From contig NC_065543.1 of the NCBI RefSeq assembly GCF_932294415.1, positions 46,587,777 through 46,651,776 of the forward strand: a DNA stretch of 64,000 nucleotides, read 5' to 3'. This DNA is from Quercus robur. Taxonomy: Eukaryota; Streptophyta; Magnoliopsida; Fagales; Fagaceae. Numbering within the stretch: the first letter of the stretch is position 1; each line of letters starts with the position of its first letter. Under the pieces are notes generated by a model. That model saw only the letters and a program-made list of their open reading frames with translations. It was not told the DNA's origin and made no database searches. The position numbers and the translations under genes were made by a program. Of the stretch, positions 21,305 through 34,505 are shown one piece after another.

Positions 21305-24300
21305 TTAGTCATTCATGAAAATTGGTCCATAGAGACTATCCATAACAGCAAATTGCATGTTCTCTGATGGTTTCCAGTGACGCTTCCTTTGATTTATAAA
21401 CCAGTTATTTATTTGTTTCTGATCTAGCCCCGTTAAATCAGCAAGGGAAACCTTGTCTGCTTCCTGAATGATGAAAAACAGTGTAGTTAAAATATTGTCA
21501 AGGACATTGGAATCATTGTACTACCATAAACCCAAGCACCTCCTTTTTTTTTTGGCTCAAACTAACCCTAGCACTTGAAGTACATTCGAAGTTCTAAGCA
21601 TAAAACACTTTGCAACTGTTTCATCAGGATAAAGAAAATATGACTATTGCTTCCAAGAAGTGCTTACCGTTGGGTATGGCCATTTGTAATGAACATTCCA
21701 CCACTCGAGCAGGATCTGCCTTGCTTCTTTGGGTAGCTTGCCCTTCTTCTTCTTTTTCGAAAATTCATGCTTCAGGCTACTGATATAACCGCTATATTTC
21801 CGCAAGAGTTTGTCCTTCAGTTCACGATCCTCATTTGAACGCTGGCACTCCAGCGCCTCAATCTCTCCACCACTGACATCTTCATCAGATGATCCATCTA
21901 CTTCATCTGGTAAGATACAAAAACCCACAAGTGAAATTTTGTTTGCAACTTGTCCTTGCTCTACAGAAATGTGCTTAACATCAAAACAAAATCATGGAGA
22001 AACCATCAAAAGCGTGGAAAGAATCTTGAAATAAAAATGCCGTGCATATATATTGCAGATAACTTTATAAAAAAGAATCACACAAAGTACAAATCGATAG
22101 GCATGTTAAATAAACATATGTCAACATTTAGTGTTACTGCTATTACTCAACACACTCATGACTCACTTTTTCTACAAGAACAGCAATATTAACACTCATT
22201 GAGACAAAATCACGTTTATCAAATGAAGGAGGAATCCCTTCATCAAAATTCTAAAGAACATAACCATTAAATTTTGAAGTTGAAAGAGGTGAATCTCTAA
22301 ATCTAAATATACCTTAAAAATTCTCTATTGGACGGTGTATACCTAGATGAATGGATTTTGCCAAAAACTCACAACCATACTTCCACAGGCAAAGGAAATT
22401 GAATACAGAAAATGTTACTGTCAAATATAAAGTAACAAACATTATGAATTAAAATTGGTTAATCAAACCAAAGAAAACATTATTGGATAGATAAGTTATA
22501 TTTTTTTGATAAATAAAAGGATAGATAAGTTATATTCATATCATAATGGCTTTCAAGACATTAATCATCCTTGAATTTAATAATAGTTAACAAATAAGAA
22601 CATAAACAAATTAGAGGATGCCAGTATTTCCCTATTTAGGTCATCATGAACTTAGAACTTTTGGCACGTGAATAAAAATCAAACTAAACCAAAGCGTGAT
22701 TCACGAGTACACATGTTTATTTCATATAAAAAAAAAAACAAACCATCTAGAAAACAATCTAGACCTAAATATCCAATGGGCATAGCAAAAGATATACACA
22801 TATGTCAACAAAATCCACATAATGGTGAAAAACATGCACTCATTAGGTTAGATCATCACCATGCATGGGCAAAAGGTGATAGACCCATGTACTTGTAGTG
22901 CAGACAAACTCGTCAAGAAAGGAAAAATAATTTGAAACCTAACTATAATCCAAGTACTTCAACCGTAGAGTTAGTCTAGGGTTAACTCCTCTATATAACC
23001 AACTTAAGATTAATTGTAACATACCGTTCATATAACAAAGATGTAACCACTTAATTTTATCCCCAAAAAAAGACATAAGACTGTCAGGCAAACTATAAAG
23101 TATAAACTACATCAAGCCCTACGTTTTGCTTCCAATTTGTCTTTCTACATTAATTTTATTTTCCTTCTTTCTTATTTAACATTTTAATGAAATAATACAA
23201 AGCAAAGTTTCAACTTTCAACCACAACTTTTTCCCAAAAAGAAAACTTTAAACCCCAACAGAAATTAACAAAGTAATGTTTCTAGTTCACAAAAATCAGA
23301 AAGGGGGGGGGGGGGGAGGGGGGGGGGCCTGATGGAGAGAGAAATGGGTCACTAACACCACAGCAAAAGGTCACCCAAGCTAATAATGGAGTCAACCTTA
23401 CCACCATTGTAATGGAGCATGACTCCATGTTTTCGCGGATGTGATGTAACACTATAGCCAATGCTACAAGCAGATGGGACCAGACGGGACCTAATTAGTA
23501 CTTTTTATTTTTTGTGTACACAGATAATGAGAGAAAACAAGTGCACGAGAGAGAGAAAGAAAGATGACTGAACAGTGAACAGAGACAAAGAAAAGATTCG
23601 TAGGTTCGTTGTGTCGTATCGCAGTCGGTGTGTGAATTGGGAAGTGGTGCCTTTGCCAAGGTACGGCCGTCATATCCAAAATTATTTAAGAAAAATATAT
23701 AATATATATATAAAAAAAATTCCCATATTATAAGCTTGCTTTTCAATTTCTGATGGGACTACCCTTCAAAAACAAAAATCTTATGTAGGCTTTTGTTTTC
23801 TACTTTTGTCCATTAACATTGGAAAAAGGAAAAGGGTTTTGGCCTATTTTAGTGAATAAATAAATGGGTTTGAACCTTTTTCTTACTAGCTGAAGTTATC
23901 CCCAGAAAAAGAAGATTGAAAACCCAGATATCACAAAAATGACACACACAGACAGACATTTATCAAGATTTATATATATAAATGCTAAAACTACTACAGA
24001 TTTTAGTACATAACACTTACAAAATAAGTGAATGGTGAATTTCAGAGTCATAATAAATGTCAGAATTATTTTTTTATGTTCGTAAACACATTAGTTTGTA
24101 AAATTTATAGTCTCTTAGCTGTTAAAAGAGTTTGTCACTTTTTCATTTTATCATATAAAATTTCTAAAATAGTTTAATATCGTATGCCCTAGGAGTATAT
24201 GTTAATAAAACCCTAGTCTAGTTTCTTTCTAACTTTTTTTTTTTTTTTTGAGAAACTATTTCTTTCTAACTTAAATCAGAAGCTCAGACTTATCAAAAAA

Positions 24301-27300
24301 AAAAAAAAAAAAAATCAGAAGCTCAGAAAAATGAAGAGACAGAGATTCATATATAAGTTATAAATAACCGAAACTGCACCATGAAAGAGTGTGACTTAAC
24401 TTTTAAGGCTTATTTATTGATACAGAGTAGGACTAGTCACTGGCCAACAAAGTAAAAATTCCTAGGGAATAGTAGTAATACAGCGATGGAGTGAGACTAA
24501 GATTTTGAAAGCGCAGGTTGGAGCAGTGTGATTTCATCATATCAAAAGCTGACACCACCGGGAACCACGGGGGAGTCCATGTTTGGTCTCGGACAACTTT
24601 TTTGTACAACACATGTTGTCCACTTTACCCTTCCATTATCCACCTTATACCCAATAAGTACACAAACTCCGAAAAATAAAAGAATATAAGCTCAGCAAAT
24701 TCAATGTGGTTTTGGTTCTAAAAGCCTCGTGTTTGGTACCAACAATTTTTAGTTTTTAAACAATTTTACACATATTTTTTCACTCACACATATTTTTAAA
24801 AAATACAAACAACATTACCAAACGGACTATTTTTGCAATTTTATATTGTACTTTCAATGAATAAACAACTAAACAAAAAAACTAATCCAAACACACTTGA
24901 TTAGGACATGATGAGGCAGCAAATGTTTATATTTTTTTTTTATTAAGCTTATACATTTTCTTCATTTGTTTATGTACAGTTTTTTAAAGCTTCATTTCCC
25001 CCCCCCCCCCCCCCCCTAATGAACTACTCAACTTATTACTAAAATAAGAAAAGATAAGTCAATAAATATATTAAAATAAGCAATAGTCTATAGAAGAGTA
25101 AAGGGAAATGCAAGGAGAGTAATAATAAAAAATATATATAACTTGTTGATCAAAAGAATACTTCTAGCCAGCCAACTGATTTTCAGGTTTTTTTTTTAAC
25201 TAAATTGCTTTGATTAACAGGGACAAAATCTACAAGTGCAAACAGTACTGTCAAAGAACAATTGCACCTACACAATTTATCTAGTAATTTAGTTGTGCAT
25301 GCAGCAGGAGGAATGAATAAGAAAGGAAAATAAAGGTTCATTTCCTTACGTATTTTAAATCATACTCTAAGATTTCATTCATGTTTCACCGCTTGTTTGA
25401 ATGTTTGTGTTCTACTTCAATTGAGGACACATCATTTATGTCAACAAACAACAACCCAGTTATTAGTTAGACTTTCAACATATGAAGCCCCTCTAAGTTC
25501 TTCCATTTCTGCACCAAACTAAAATTTTGAGATTCCAAACATATATAACTGGCCAAATACAATGTGCTAGTATGTGTGCGCTTGTACGTTTTCTTTTGGC
25601 ATTTGATAGACCAGATGTACTGAACAGAACACATGAAATTATCAATATCTGGGGTTTCTATAACAAATTGTCCACAACTGTCAAAAAACTTGCAAGTAAT
25701 TTTATATGCCACAAACTAAAGCAACGATATACCTTCCCAAAAACTAGTCTATAGCAAGATAAAGATAACACATGAAACTTTCCGATGTACAACCTCGTGC
25801 ATGCAGTCTACTGCTTTATTCTCAAAGTTAAAATATGAACAAACTACAGATTGTCAAGCTCAAATTTTAATAGTTCAGTGAGTAACTTTTAGGACCACAA
25901 ATATTAAAGCACATTCTAAGGCCTGTAAGCTCTTTTAAAGGTTTGAATCTTCTAAAAAAAATGAGAGAAGAGAGAGAGAGAGTTTGCAACTTGCTTTGTT
26001 TTATAATAAATTCACTTGGTGCAAAGCCAGTAGTCATTAACCACATAGAAATATGAATAACCCTCATTAGCATCATTATTATTTATTTTCCATAAGAACA
26101 AACCAAAATTATTTCGTTAGATGATACACAGGTAACAATAACCCTAATTAGCATAATCTTCAGCATGCAAATCCATATTCATCTATATTCAATTAACAGA
26201 ACAATTTTTAGGTGATACACAAGTGGTAAGAAAACTCATTAAATTGTGTTTAGTACCAAGCAATACAACAGGAGGAACTTAACCTTGATTCTACTTTGGG
26301 ATTATGACGCATCGAGTGCTAAGCTAAAAATTTCTCTTAGCAAGCCAAATCAAACCATGATTTTTTTCTCACTTTTTGCATACTACTTACTTTGCAATAG
26401 ATAATAGGACAAAATAACATCCTAAGAATGCAAAATGAAGTATTTTATAACCCAATAGGCATATTACAAAAAATGACCACCAAACTTGACAAACATTTGG
26501 CATCTTTCACATATCTCTAAACAATTTTATATATTTACTACAATACTAGGTAAGTTATAAAAAAAATAAAAAAGTACAAAAACTAACATCCATAATTTAA
26601 AAAGTAGCCTCCACTCTCTAGAACTAAAAGCATTAAGTCTCAAATTTCAAGTTTTCAACTGAAGTTTTCAACAATCTCCCTTTCAAAATAGAAAATCAAA
26701 CTATCTGCAAGAAATGCACCCTTATTTTGATGTGAAGTCTTGTTTAAATAATTTTTATGAGTCCATGATTATAAATTGTTTCAACAACAAAATAGCTTTT
26801 TTCCTCCCCACTACGTAAAGAGCCAAAAGCAATGTGCTTCCTATTATAAGGAGTGGGTGGTTATTGCAATTATATGAATAAGGGTTTAATTCAAGTGATT
26901 GGTATATATAATATAATAATCAAAGGTTTATGATTTCATTTAAACAAAACATGAGTAAATTTAGGCCTTTCTCCCACGCATTCATATAACCTAAATGATC
27001 AAAATTTTAGGCTGGCCCCTCATTGCCATTGCCATTGAACACTTCAGTTAGTACAAAATCATTTTTTCACAATACAAGAAAATAATTACTAGTTAGTTGC
27101 GCTTAGTCACATACAAGAGTAAACAAACATGTAGAGAAAAAGAATAAATAAATAAATTAGAGGGGTAACGAGTATAGATAAGTAGCAGAAAAATACAGAT
27201 TATTAGATAGAAGAACACAATTAACAACTACAGCTAATATAAGTCTAAGAACTTTAAAAATAAAAATAAAAATTCTTGCAAGTTTGGAGAAATCTGACTA

Positions 27301-27802
27301 TGATATCTAACATAAAGGTCTGAAATTATCTATGGCTTAATAACTCAAGAACTAAACAAACTGCCCAAGGAGATTGCTTTCAGATAAATAAATGACATAT
27401 TCTGCATGAAATATAGGCGTGGATCTACAAACAAATCATGTGGTATAAAAATCTAGTTATAAGTTATAACCAAACAATCAGAGCATCACAAATCTACTAT
27501 GTCAACACCTTCTACCATGTGAAATACTTTTAAATAGTTTAGGAATTGGACGTGCCCTGTGAAATGATGACACATATTGACTAAGATATTATGGTACCTC
27601 GCATGAGAGAATAATTATCACAAGCCCAAAATTAGAAGAGTTATAAATAAGCGGATGACAATACTACTAATACAGGAAGCACAGGCCTTCAATATAGACA
27701 GCAAATCAGTGTAATACAGCCAATGATTTCCAACCCAAATGTAATTCATTCATGGGAGATTGAATCGTGTGGCATATGTCACAAAGGATTAGATATTTAT
27801 GT

Positions 27803-27833
<31 letters not shown>

Positions 27834-30800
27834 GGGGGGGGTTTAAATTACACCACAATCACTTCAGGTGTATCAAAATGACATTTCCCCCAAATAGTTG
27901 TATAAATGACACTCTTTTCCCTAGAGGTTTTTCTAAATATAACATTAAAGTCCATGCTTGCTCAAATTGTGATTTCCCTAACATAATATTTATTTTTAAA
28001 TAGATTTTTACCTGAACTATGGACAAAATGACACTCCCTTGAGGGTTGTGGATGAATGACCATTGAATACATACAAACCTCAAGGAAGAGTGACATTTAG
28101 TAAAACCTTAAGAGAGGTTGCTATACTTTACCCAAAAATATATTATTTAAAGAGGGGCATTGGCAATCACAAGTCATTCCACTCATAGACACTAGAGGCA
28201 TGAAATGAAAGAAACCTTGTTTATCCTCTAAGAACCGGTATGGTCACCATGACTCAGGTTGGAAACAACAACATCAATGTGGAGATGCAACAGATGGTTA
28301 AAGGGCTTCAAGTAAATGTGCACTTCCTAAATAACCAACAGCATGTAATTGATGTGACATGTCAATCCCATCTCTGCGTATAAGCACACATTGGGGTTGT
28401 GTAACACACAATTACACAAAGCCACTAAAATGCAATCTAAAGCAATCTGCCTAATCCAAAACATCTGCAATTAATTCCTTCAAAACTTAAACTTTATAAA
28501 TTTTTACGCATGTCTGAACCAGCTTATTAATTAGTAACCGTCCACAAAGATGGCTCTTCCTCCTAAACAAAATCCATAACCTCCATGACACCCAACTAGT
28601 AATAAAATATTGGATGAAAAAGAAGCTTTCCCTCATCCTGATGCTAAAAATAGCTTGAGCTGAGTTGGGACCATACTATGCGTGCAATCTCATAGCCTTG
28701 ACCGCATAAAACAATTACTAAAGTGATCATTTTGGTGACAAAGTCCATCTGTCCCAAGTACAAAAGCCTATGGTTTTAACCATTATACAATTATACACAG
28801 CCATAAAAGTAGGATATCAACAGTGATCAAGCAAATTATAAAAAATAAAAAATAATAAAATAAAAAAAAATAAAAACATGATAGGTCTTAAAGGAAGATG
28901 ATATCAGTACTCCAACACGAGCAAATGTAATATTTTGGAAACCTTACTTGCTGTACTTCACTCTGCCACAATATCTTGTTCCAAATGCAATATTATATTA
29001 GGAATCTATTTGTGCTAATGATGCACATGATTAAGAAGAAAGGGGTTTCCTTTCAGTTCAAGTTTTATTTTATACAATTGGAACTACCTGCAACCATTCA
29101 AAAATGAATCCTTTTAGTGGTCATGAAAAACATTTTTCTCTATCTCTACCCTTTTGGATGGCAGAATAGGCGCGGTCCTTAGATCTTCGTCAATGTTTAG
29201 TTATTTATTCTGACCCATGGTATTAATTCAACTCATGCCTCATTGAAACTTAAACACTGGTTCCAAAACCAGACATCGTTATTATTAAGACCATTGTCTG
29301 TGTCTAGCTAGAAACGTGAACAATAACAAATCAATTAAAAGCAAAGCAACACATTTGCACCCACATTCAAAAAGGAGCAGCATCATTGCAATCACCAGAA
29401 GCACGTCTCCTAGATTTAGAGTAAGTAAAGCTACTTTCTCAACCTTGTCCTAAAACTCTTATAAGAATTGATAGAAATCTTTACAAGAGCCAGTTCAAGA
29501 ATAATAAAGCTACAAATTCTAATGTCTTTTGTGAACTGAGAATGTGAAAGGTTAGATGCCACAAGGCCCACGACACATGATGCAACAAGTCTCCAGTATT
29601 GTCAATATTGTATTTTCATTAATTAAGATTTAGAAATCTAACACCCACCTAAGCGTATTTCATTTCCAGCTTTATTAAAATACAGCTAACCAACCATGCC
29701 TAGTATACTGATGAGACATTACAAATATCTATGACAACCAAGAGGATGCCCCCAATAAAATTTAGCAATAATATATATGGCATACTGAGATTTTCAAATG
29801 GTTTTATAAATTAATATCTAGTTGCAAATAAGCTTAACATATGTGCAAGATACAAAGATTTATGGTCTCCACAAACTTGTGACACATAAATTGTTATCCC
29901 CAATGCAATAAACTTCAGGCTGCATGCTAATTAGGAGGTGGTTGCAGTCTATTGTTACGATATTAAATAAGTGATCAAATTCACCAATTCCAAACAACTT
30001 ATACTTCTGTTACAATTGGTAATTTATCATGAACAGAGAAGGTCCTAATTTCGAACCCTATCTCCACTCTACCTCCCATTTAAAAAGTAAACAATTAAAG
30101 TCATAATATTTTAACAACTTAAACCTTTGGGACTATGGTTAATTTATCACCTATGACATAAAAAATTTAACTGAGAATTTAATTTTCAAAACAAAGTCCT
30201 ATCAACAATACAACAACTACAATGTTCCCAAAAGCTCTACTAGTCCTTACTCATTCCAACCAAGTGACACGCCCCCTTTTAATGTGAAGTAAGGTATCTA
30301 GCCAACTTTCCTGGTTCGGAAATTTTAAAAAAAAAAATCTAAAAGTTACTGAACTCAGAAAAAGTCAAAGTCTAGCTGCCTAGCTAGTCATCCTATGTAG
30401 GAGATTTTTGTTGGAGTCATTTACTTAACAAAGAGAAAAGAACATAACTTTCATCAAGGGCAATTCTATACTTAAAATTAATATGAGAGAGAGAGAGGCA
30501 ACAAAAATCTTTAAAAGAAAAGGTACAAAACTTAATACTGATAACTATTATAAGCAGTTTTTAGTCCCAGAGAAATAACCAAAATAAGGAAACAAGAAAG
30601 AAGCAACAAAGAACTGGAAGAAAAGAGATAAGAAAGAAAAAATAGTATACAAAAGAAGAAAAGTTTCTATAGTACTATTACAAAGCCCTACACTGCACAA
30701 GCTATTTTCAAGATAATTATTGGTTATTAATTGGTAGAAGAAGTGGAAACATCTAAAATGGAGAAAGCAAAAGAGAAAAAGTTTTCAATCATCCTAACCC

Positions 30801-32645
30801 TTAATATGTAAAACATTCCTCCATGTTCAATTCTTACATACAGAAGAAAATACAGGTACCTTTATGAGAAAAAGGGTCTCAATCTCATCCATTTCTAGGG
30901 TTTTGATTGTTGGTTTGTGCTATAGGTGTGTACCACTGCTATACCTACATCTGAAATCTGAAAGCTTTTTTTGCTCAGCACCTACTTGTTCAGAACCAAT
31001 TGGGGAATTTGGGCTACGAAAGCTACCTAACTAGTGTCTGTATTTGTACTGTTCGTCATGTGAGTTTTTCCTATGCTAATATGCGATAGGTTTTGTGCTA
31101 ACGTGCGCCTTATCTACCTTCTTTCTTGACCTGCATATCCCTAAGTGTGCATAAAATTTAATAAATCTCTCTGGGTATTTAACTATTTATAACACAGAAA
31201 AAGAAAAGTTAAAAATAAAATACCCACACAGCACAAAATTCGACAAAGTAGATAAAAAAATAATTTCATATATAAAACAAGCAGAGAGAGAGAGAAAGAG
31301 AGAGACCAGAAACACAGGTTCTGGAAGCACCATTATTGCAGAGAGTGTTGAGTTGGGTTTCAATGTTGTTCAGGAACGAAGTGGCTTCATCGAAAGGCCT
31401 TTTGAGATCCGATTTGTACTTGGACAATATATCACAGTAAGTTTCCTTCAAAAAGAAAAGAGAATAAAATCAAATTTGACCAACAAAAAATAAAAAGAAA
31501 ACCCATCTCACACACACAGATATCAAGCTAAAATAGGAAAGCTTTATCTAGTTTTCTTTAGGGCTAGGCTCTATAAATTGCAAAAGATAACTGTATATGT
31601 GAGAGAGAGAAAGAACCATGAATTGGTCAAGCTCAGGATCAGAACCAAAGCGAGTAGAAACAGCAACTGTTCTCTTACAAAGGTCACTTTCTCTTTGAAT
31701 TTCATCCAAAAAGTCAGCTATCTCCGGTGGTGCTCCGACCTGTACAAAAAGAAAGCCCCCCAATACAATCAAATTTCAAAGAATATTGCACAGTACTATA
31801 TCTCTCTCCGTACGTTTCTTATTTTTACACAGTTCTCATATTTAGACTAAATAAAGATTAGCAAAGCCATTAAAAGCGCTTCTTCTACTTCTCTTTCCTT
31901 ATTTTTTTTTTTTCCACATAATACGGCGGGAAATTCCGTAAGAACAAGCACAGAAGTTTCAGCATAAATATGTACACACTGTGCATATACATGTTACTAC
32001 TATTTAAGGCTTTTTTCTCAGATCTGAATGACGGGAATCCAAAGAATCTGAGTTAAACTCTCCGTTTGGTTGATGAGAAAAGCCAAAGGTCAAGAAAAAT
32101 CATTGGCCACACACAAAAAGCTTCATTACTACTACTACTACAGACTACAGTAGTACCACTACTAATACTATTATAGTAAAACTCTTTCTCTTCCATCATG
32201 GGGTTCTAATAAAAACAACTTTTTCGTACTTTTCTTTCTTTTTTTCTCAGCAACCAAACGGAGAGTCTTTCTTTAAAGAAAAGCATTGAATTTTGATGAC
32301 CTTTTGGCAATCGATGTAAGCTTGGAGGAGTTTAGGGTAGAGAGGATGGGAAGAGATTTTGGCTCTGATTGCACCAGAAGCCTCTTCATCCGAGCTAGTT
32401 CTTCCTCCTCCTCCTCCTCTTTGAATCTCAGCCACCATTGAAGCAGCATCAGATACAGCAGAAGATGATGAGCCGGACAACAAACGGTCCGGCCCAAAAA
32501 CTTGGACCCGCTCAGCTAAACCGGCAACCGGAGTCTGAAAGGACTGGTAATTGTTAGTATAATTGTTGTTCACTAAATAATTATCCATTGAACCTTGCAC
32601 CGAGTAGTCGGTGGTGTTGGAATGGAGGCCGTACAGTTCATCCAT
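21305..32645 (-). CDS. KNAT6-like: Class I KNOX homeodomain transcription factor, KNAT2/KNAT6 type
   Basis: Exons on the minus strand are 32645-32301, 31739-31617, 31445-31307, 21906-21668 and 21463-21305, all GT-AG, giving 334 aa; KNAT6 proteins are about this long. The start MDELYGLHS is the typical KNAT2/6 N-terminus. KNOX1 spans about residues 87-130, KNOX2 about 143-200, ELK 231-252, and the 63-residue TALE homeodomain about 253-315 with the PYP loop insertion and helix-3 [11 protein letters not shown]. The C-terminus [16 protein letters not shown] is also clade-typical. Class I KNOX proteins act in the nucleus with BELL partners to keep meristem cells undetermined and shape organ boundaries. 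Intron 3 is about 9.4 kb, against 204-561 bp for the others. The exon 3 donor is weak, with an in-frame alternative 9 nt upstream (exon end 31316), which would give 331 aa. KNAT2 and KNAT6 are close paralogues and cannot be separated here. Confidence 0.95.
22485..22536 (-). mobile_element. Poly(A) micro-insertion (minus orientation) with 18-bp TSD
   Basis: ggatagataagttatatt at 22485-22502 and 22519-22536 flanks an insert that on the minus strand reads ttttatttatc plus a short A run. Located in KNOX intron 3. Confidence 0.75.
23303..23327. repeat. Poly(G) tract with one A
   Basis: G run interrupted once (A at 23317), inside KNOX intron 3. Confidence 0.9.
24222..24272 (-). mobile_element. Poly(A) micro-insertion (minus orientation) with 14-bp TSD
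   Basis: tttctttctaactt at 24222-24235 and 24259-24272 flanks an insert that on the minus strand reads tagtttctc plus an A run. It abuts the next micro-insertion. Confidence 0.75.
24273..24327 (+). mobile_element. Poly(A) micro-insertion with 16-bp TSD
   Basis: aaatcagaagctcaga at 24273-24288 and 24312-24327 flanks cttatc plus an A run. It begins exactly where the previous one ends. Confidence 0.75.
24998..25016. repeat. Poly(C) tract
   Basis: Uninterrupted C run in KNOX intron 3 (a G run in the KNOX sense strand). Confidence 0.9.
27801..27841. repeat. (GT)8 followed by poly(G) tract
   Basis: Alternating GT at 27801-27816, then about 25 G to 27841, inside KNOX intron 3. Confidence 0.9.
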
Positions 32646-33208
32646 AATACAGAGTGAGTCTGAGAAAGAGAAAGAGAGAGCAAAATCTCAGAGTAAGTAG
32701 TAAAGGAGTTGCAGAGAGAAGAGACTGAGTGAGTATGAGTGTTAGAGAGTTGGGGAAGTGTAAAAATTTTAGCGTACAAACAAGGAGAAGCTGGAGCAGC
32801 TAGCCTCAGACCTCAGTTGCTTGCTTCCTTCTTTACAGTTCTCTGTCTATGTGGACTGATTGGGTCCCCCCTCCACGCTCTTTTTGGGGGCGTGGGTTTA
32901 GAGTCAAAGTGGGTTCATATAGATTGTCAACAAAAAATAAAAAAATAATAATAATTTTAATAAAAAAATTTCTTGTGGAGAGGAGTGAGAAGGAAAGTAA
33001 TAGTTCACCAAACACTATATATCATAAGGTGTGATAGTGGAATCCAAACAACTGAAAATGCATTTTTATTATATGTTATACTACCCAAAATTATGGCACT
33101 GGGCATTGGCTAAGGACATTAGTTTGAAGATCTTATGGTTGATGGGGACTTTAGAGAGCTCATCAAAGATTCTGCTACTTGTACCCTTACTTTGTCTACC
33201 ATCGGTGT
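32646..33208. promoter_or_regulatory. KNOX 5' leader and proximal upstream region
   Basis: Immediately upstream of the KNOX ATG on the minus strand the sequence is CT-rich (ctctctttctctttctcag), as is common in plant 5' leaders. No TATA position could be fixed with confidence. The available upstream sequence is cut by a hAT-like element starting at 33217, only about 570 bp from the ATG. Confidence 0.5.
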
Positions 33209-33216
33209 GTTGGATG

Positions 33217-33811
33217 CATTGTTATTAAACCTAACCTGGCCCAGCCAATCAGACCTATAACTCGATAACCCAGCGCAAAGAACGGTCCGGGTCATCAATT
33301 GATCACGGGGTGTGCATAAGACTTGGTCAAAACCAATAAAATCCGATAGGTTCTAAGCAAACCATGTGACCCATCTAGGTTTTATTAACCTAGTTGGATT
33401 TGTGAATTATGTAAAATTATATTAATATATCAATCTTATTAATTTCTTTATTGTTTAATATGTGATAATATTGTAGTTTAAATAAGAGAAAACCTAAATA
33501 AATAAATACACTTGTTCAATTTCACAAAGCTAGTTAGCACGTAGGTATGAATATATCAATATATGCTATATAACTTATTGCTTAAACCTTTTTTTCTCTT
33601 CTTTTTTCTATGTTTTTTGGGCTTTATTTGTTTATTGCTTTAAGTTTGAATATTTAAAAAAAAAATTATCTTCTATTGTTTATATATATCTAATTTTTAA
33701 AATCTTTTTATTTGACTCTGCAGTTCGACCTTTGATCCATTGGTTGAACAAGTGACCCAGTAACCCGGCTCATAAACTAGGTCAACGACTGGTCCAGGTT
33801 TAATTGCTATG
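33217..33811. mobile_element. hAT-like non-autonomous element (595 bp, 8-bp TSD)
   Basis: Flanked by identical gttggatg at 33209-33216 and 33812-33819. The left end cattgttattaaacct and the right end (reverse complement catagcaattaaacct) are inverted repeats. Pairing continues into subterminal cctggcccag/ctggaccag and ataacccag/gttactgggtc words. No transposase coding. It lies upstream of the KNOX gene. Confidence 0.85.
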
Positions 33812-34487
33812 GTTGGATGTTATTTTTCACAACATAGGTAGTCATTGTAACAAGGCCTCTCACTTGTTGTCAAGCATGTTAGGTAGATTGCCCATAATGC
33901 ATAGGTTGGCAAATCATGAACAAACTTGAGCTTACAAGACTATTTGATGCCCAAAACTTATGCCTAGAACAATTTGAAAAGAGTTTCTAACTTCTCGACA
34001 CTTAGCTTAACACAACAATTGAGCAAGAATTGTCAGTTTATAATTCAATCAAAGATTGATTGAAGGTCATTGAGTCATCCAAAATCTAGTATTTTGTGCC
34101 CTACTTGCTAGAGTATATAAAAACTTGTAAGGGATGACCAAATAGAGTTTTTGGAGAGTTGCTAATTATTTGCCTAGGGTTTCTATAGCTGAGTTCTCTC
34201 ACAATATCAACCCAAAAAAAAAAAAAACTATCAAGATCTATGATTAAGGTGAAGTCATTGCACACAAATCACAAAGATTAATATTGTGAGAATCTTCAAG
34301 AAGGTTCTTGAAGTACGGATGTTGTGTTAGTGTGATCAAAGTTCACAGTAGAAGAGTCAAAGGATTTGAGCTATTTGTGGTCGCGTTTGTAAGTAGTACT
34401 TGGTGTAGCCATAGAATTAAGGCTAACTATGATGTAAAACTTCAATTATATATAGTGAATCTATTTCCTTAAGCGTTGGTGGTAAAT

Positions 34488-34505
34488 CCCCCCCCCCCCC
34501 CCCCC
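34488..34505. repeat. Poly(C) tract
   Basis: Uninterrupted C run in intergenic DNA. Confidence 0.9.

Larger units (their letters stand above)
21907..31306 (-). other. KNOX intron 3, about 9.4 kb
   Basis: Separates the KNOX2-coding exon from the ELK/homeodomain exons. No long ORF and no complete large transposon was recognised inside. It holds G/C runs (23303-23327, 24998-25016, 27817-27841), a (GT)n tract (27801-27816), (GA)n tracts and three micro-insertions (22485-22536, 24222-24272, 24273-24327). Most of the rest is non-repetitive AT-rich sequence, which leaves room for regulatory elements. Confidence 0.85.
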
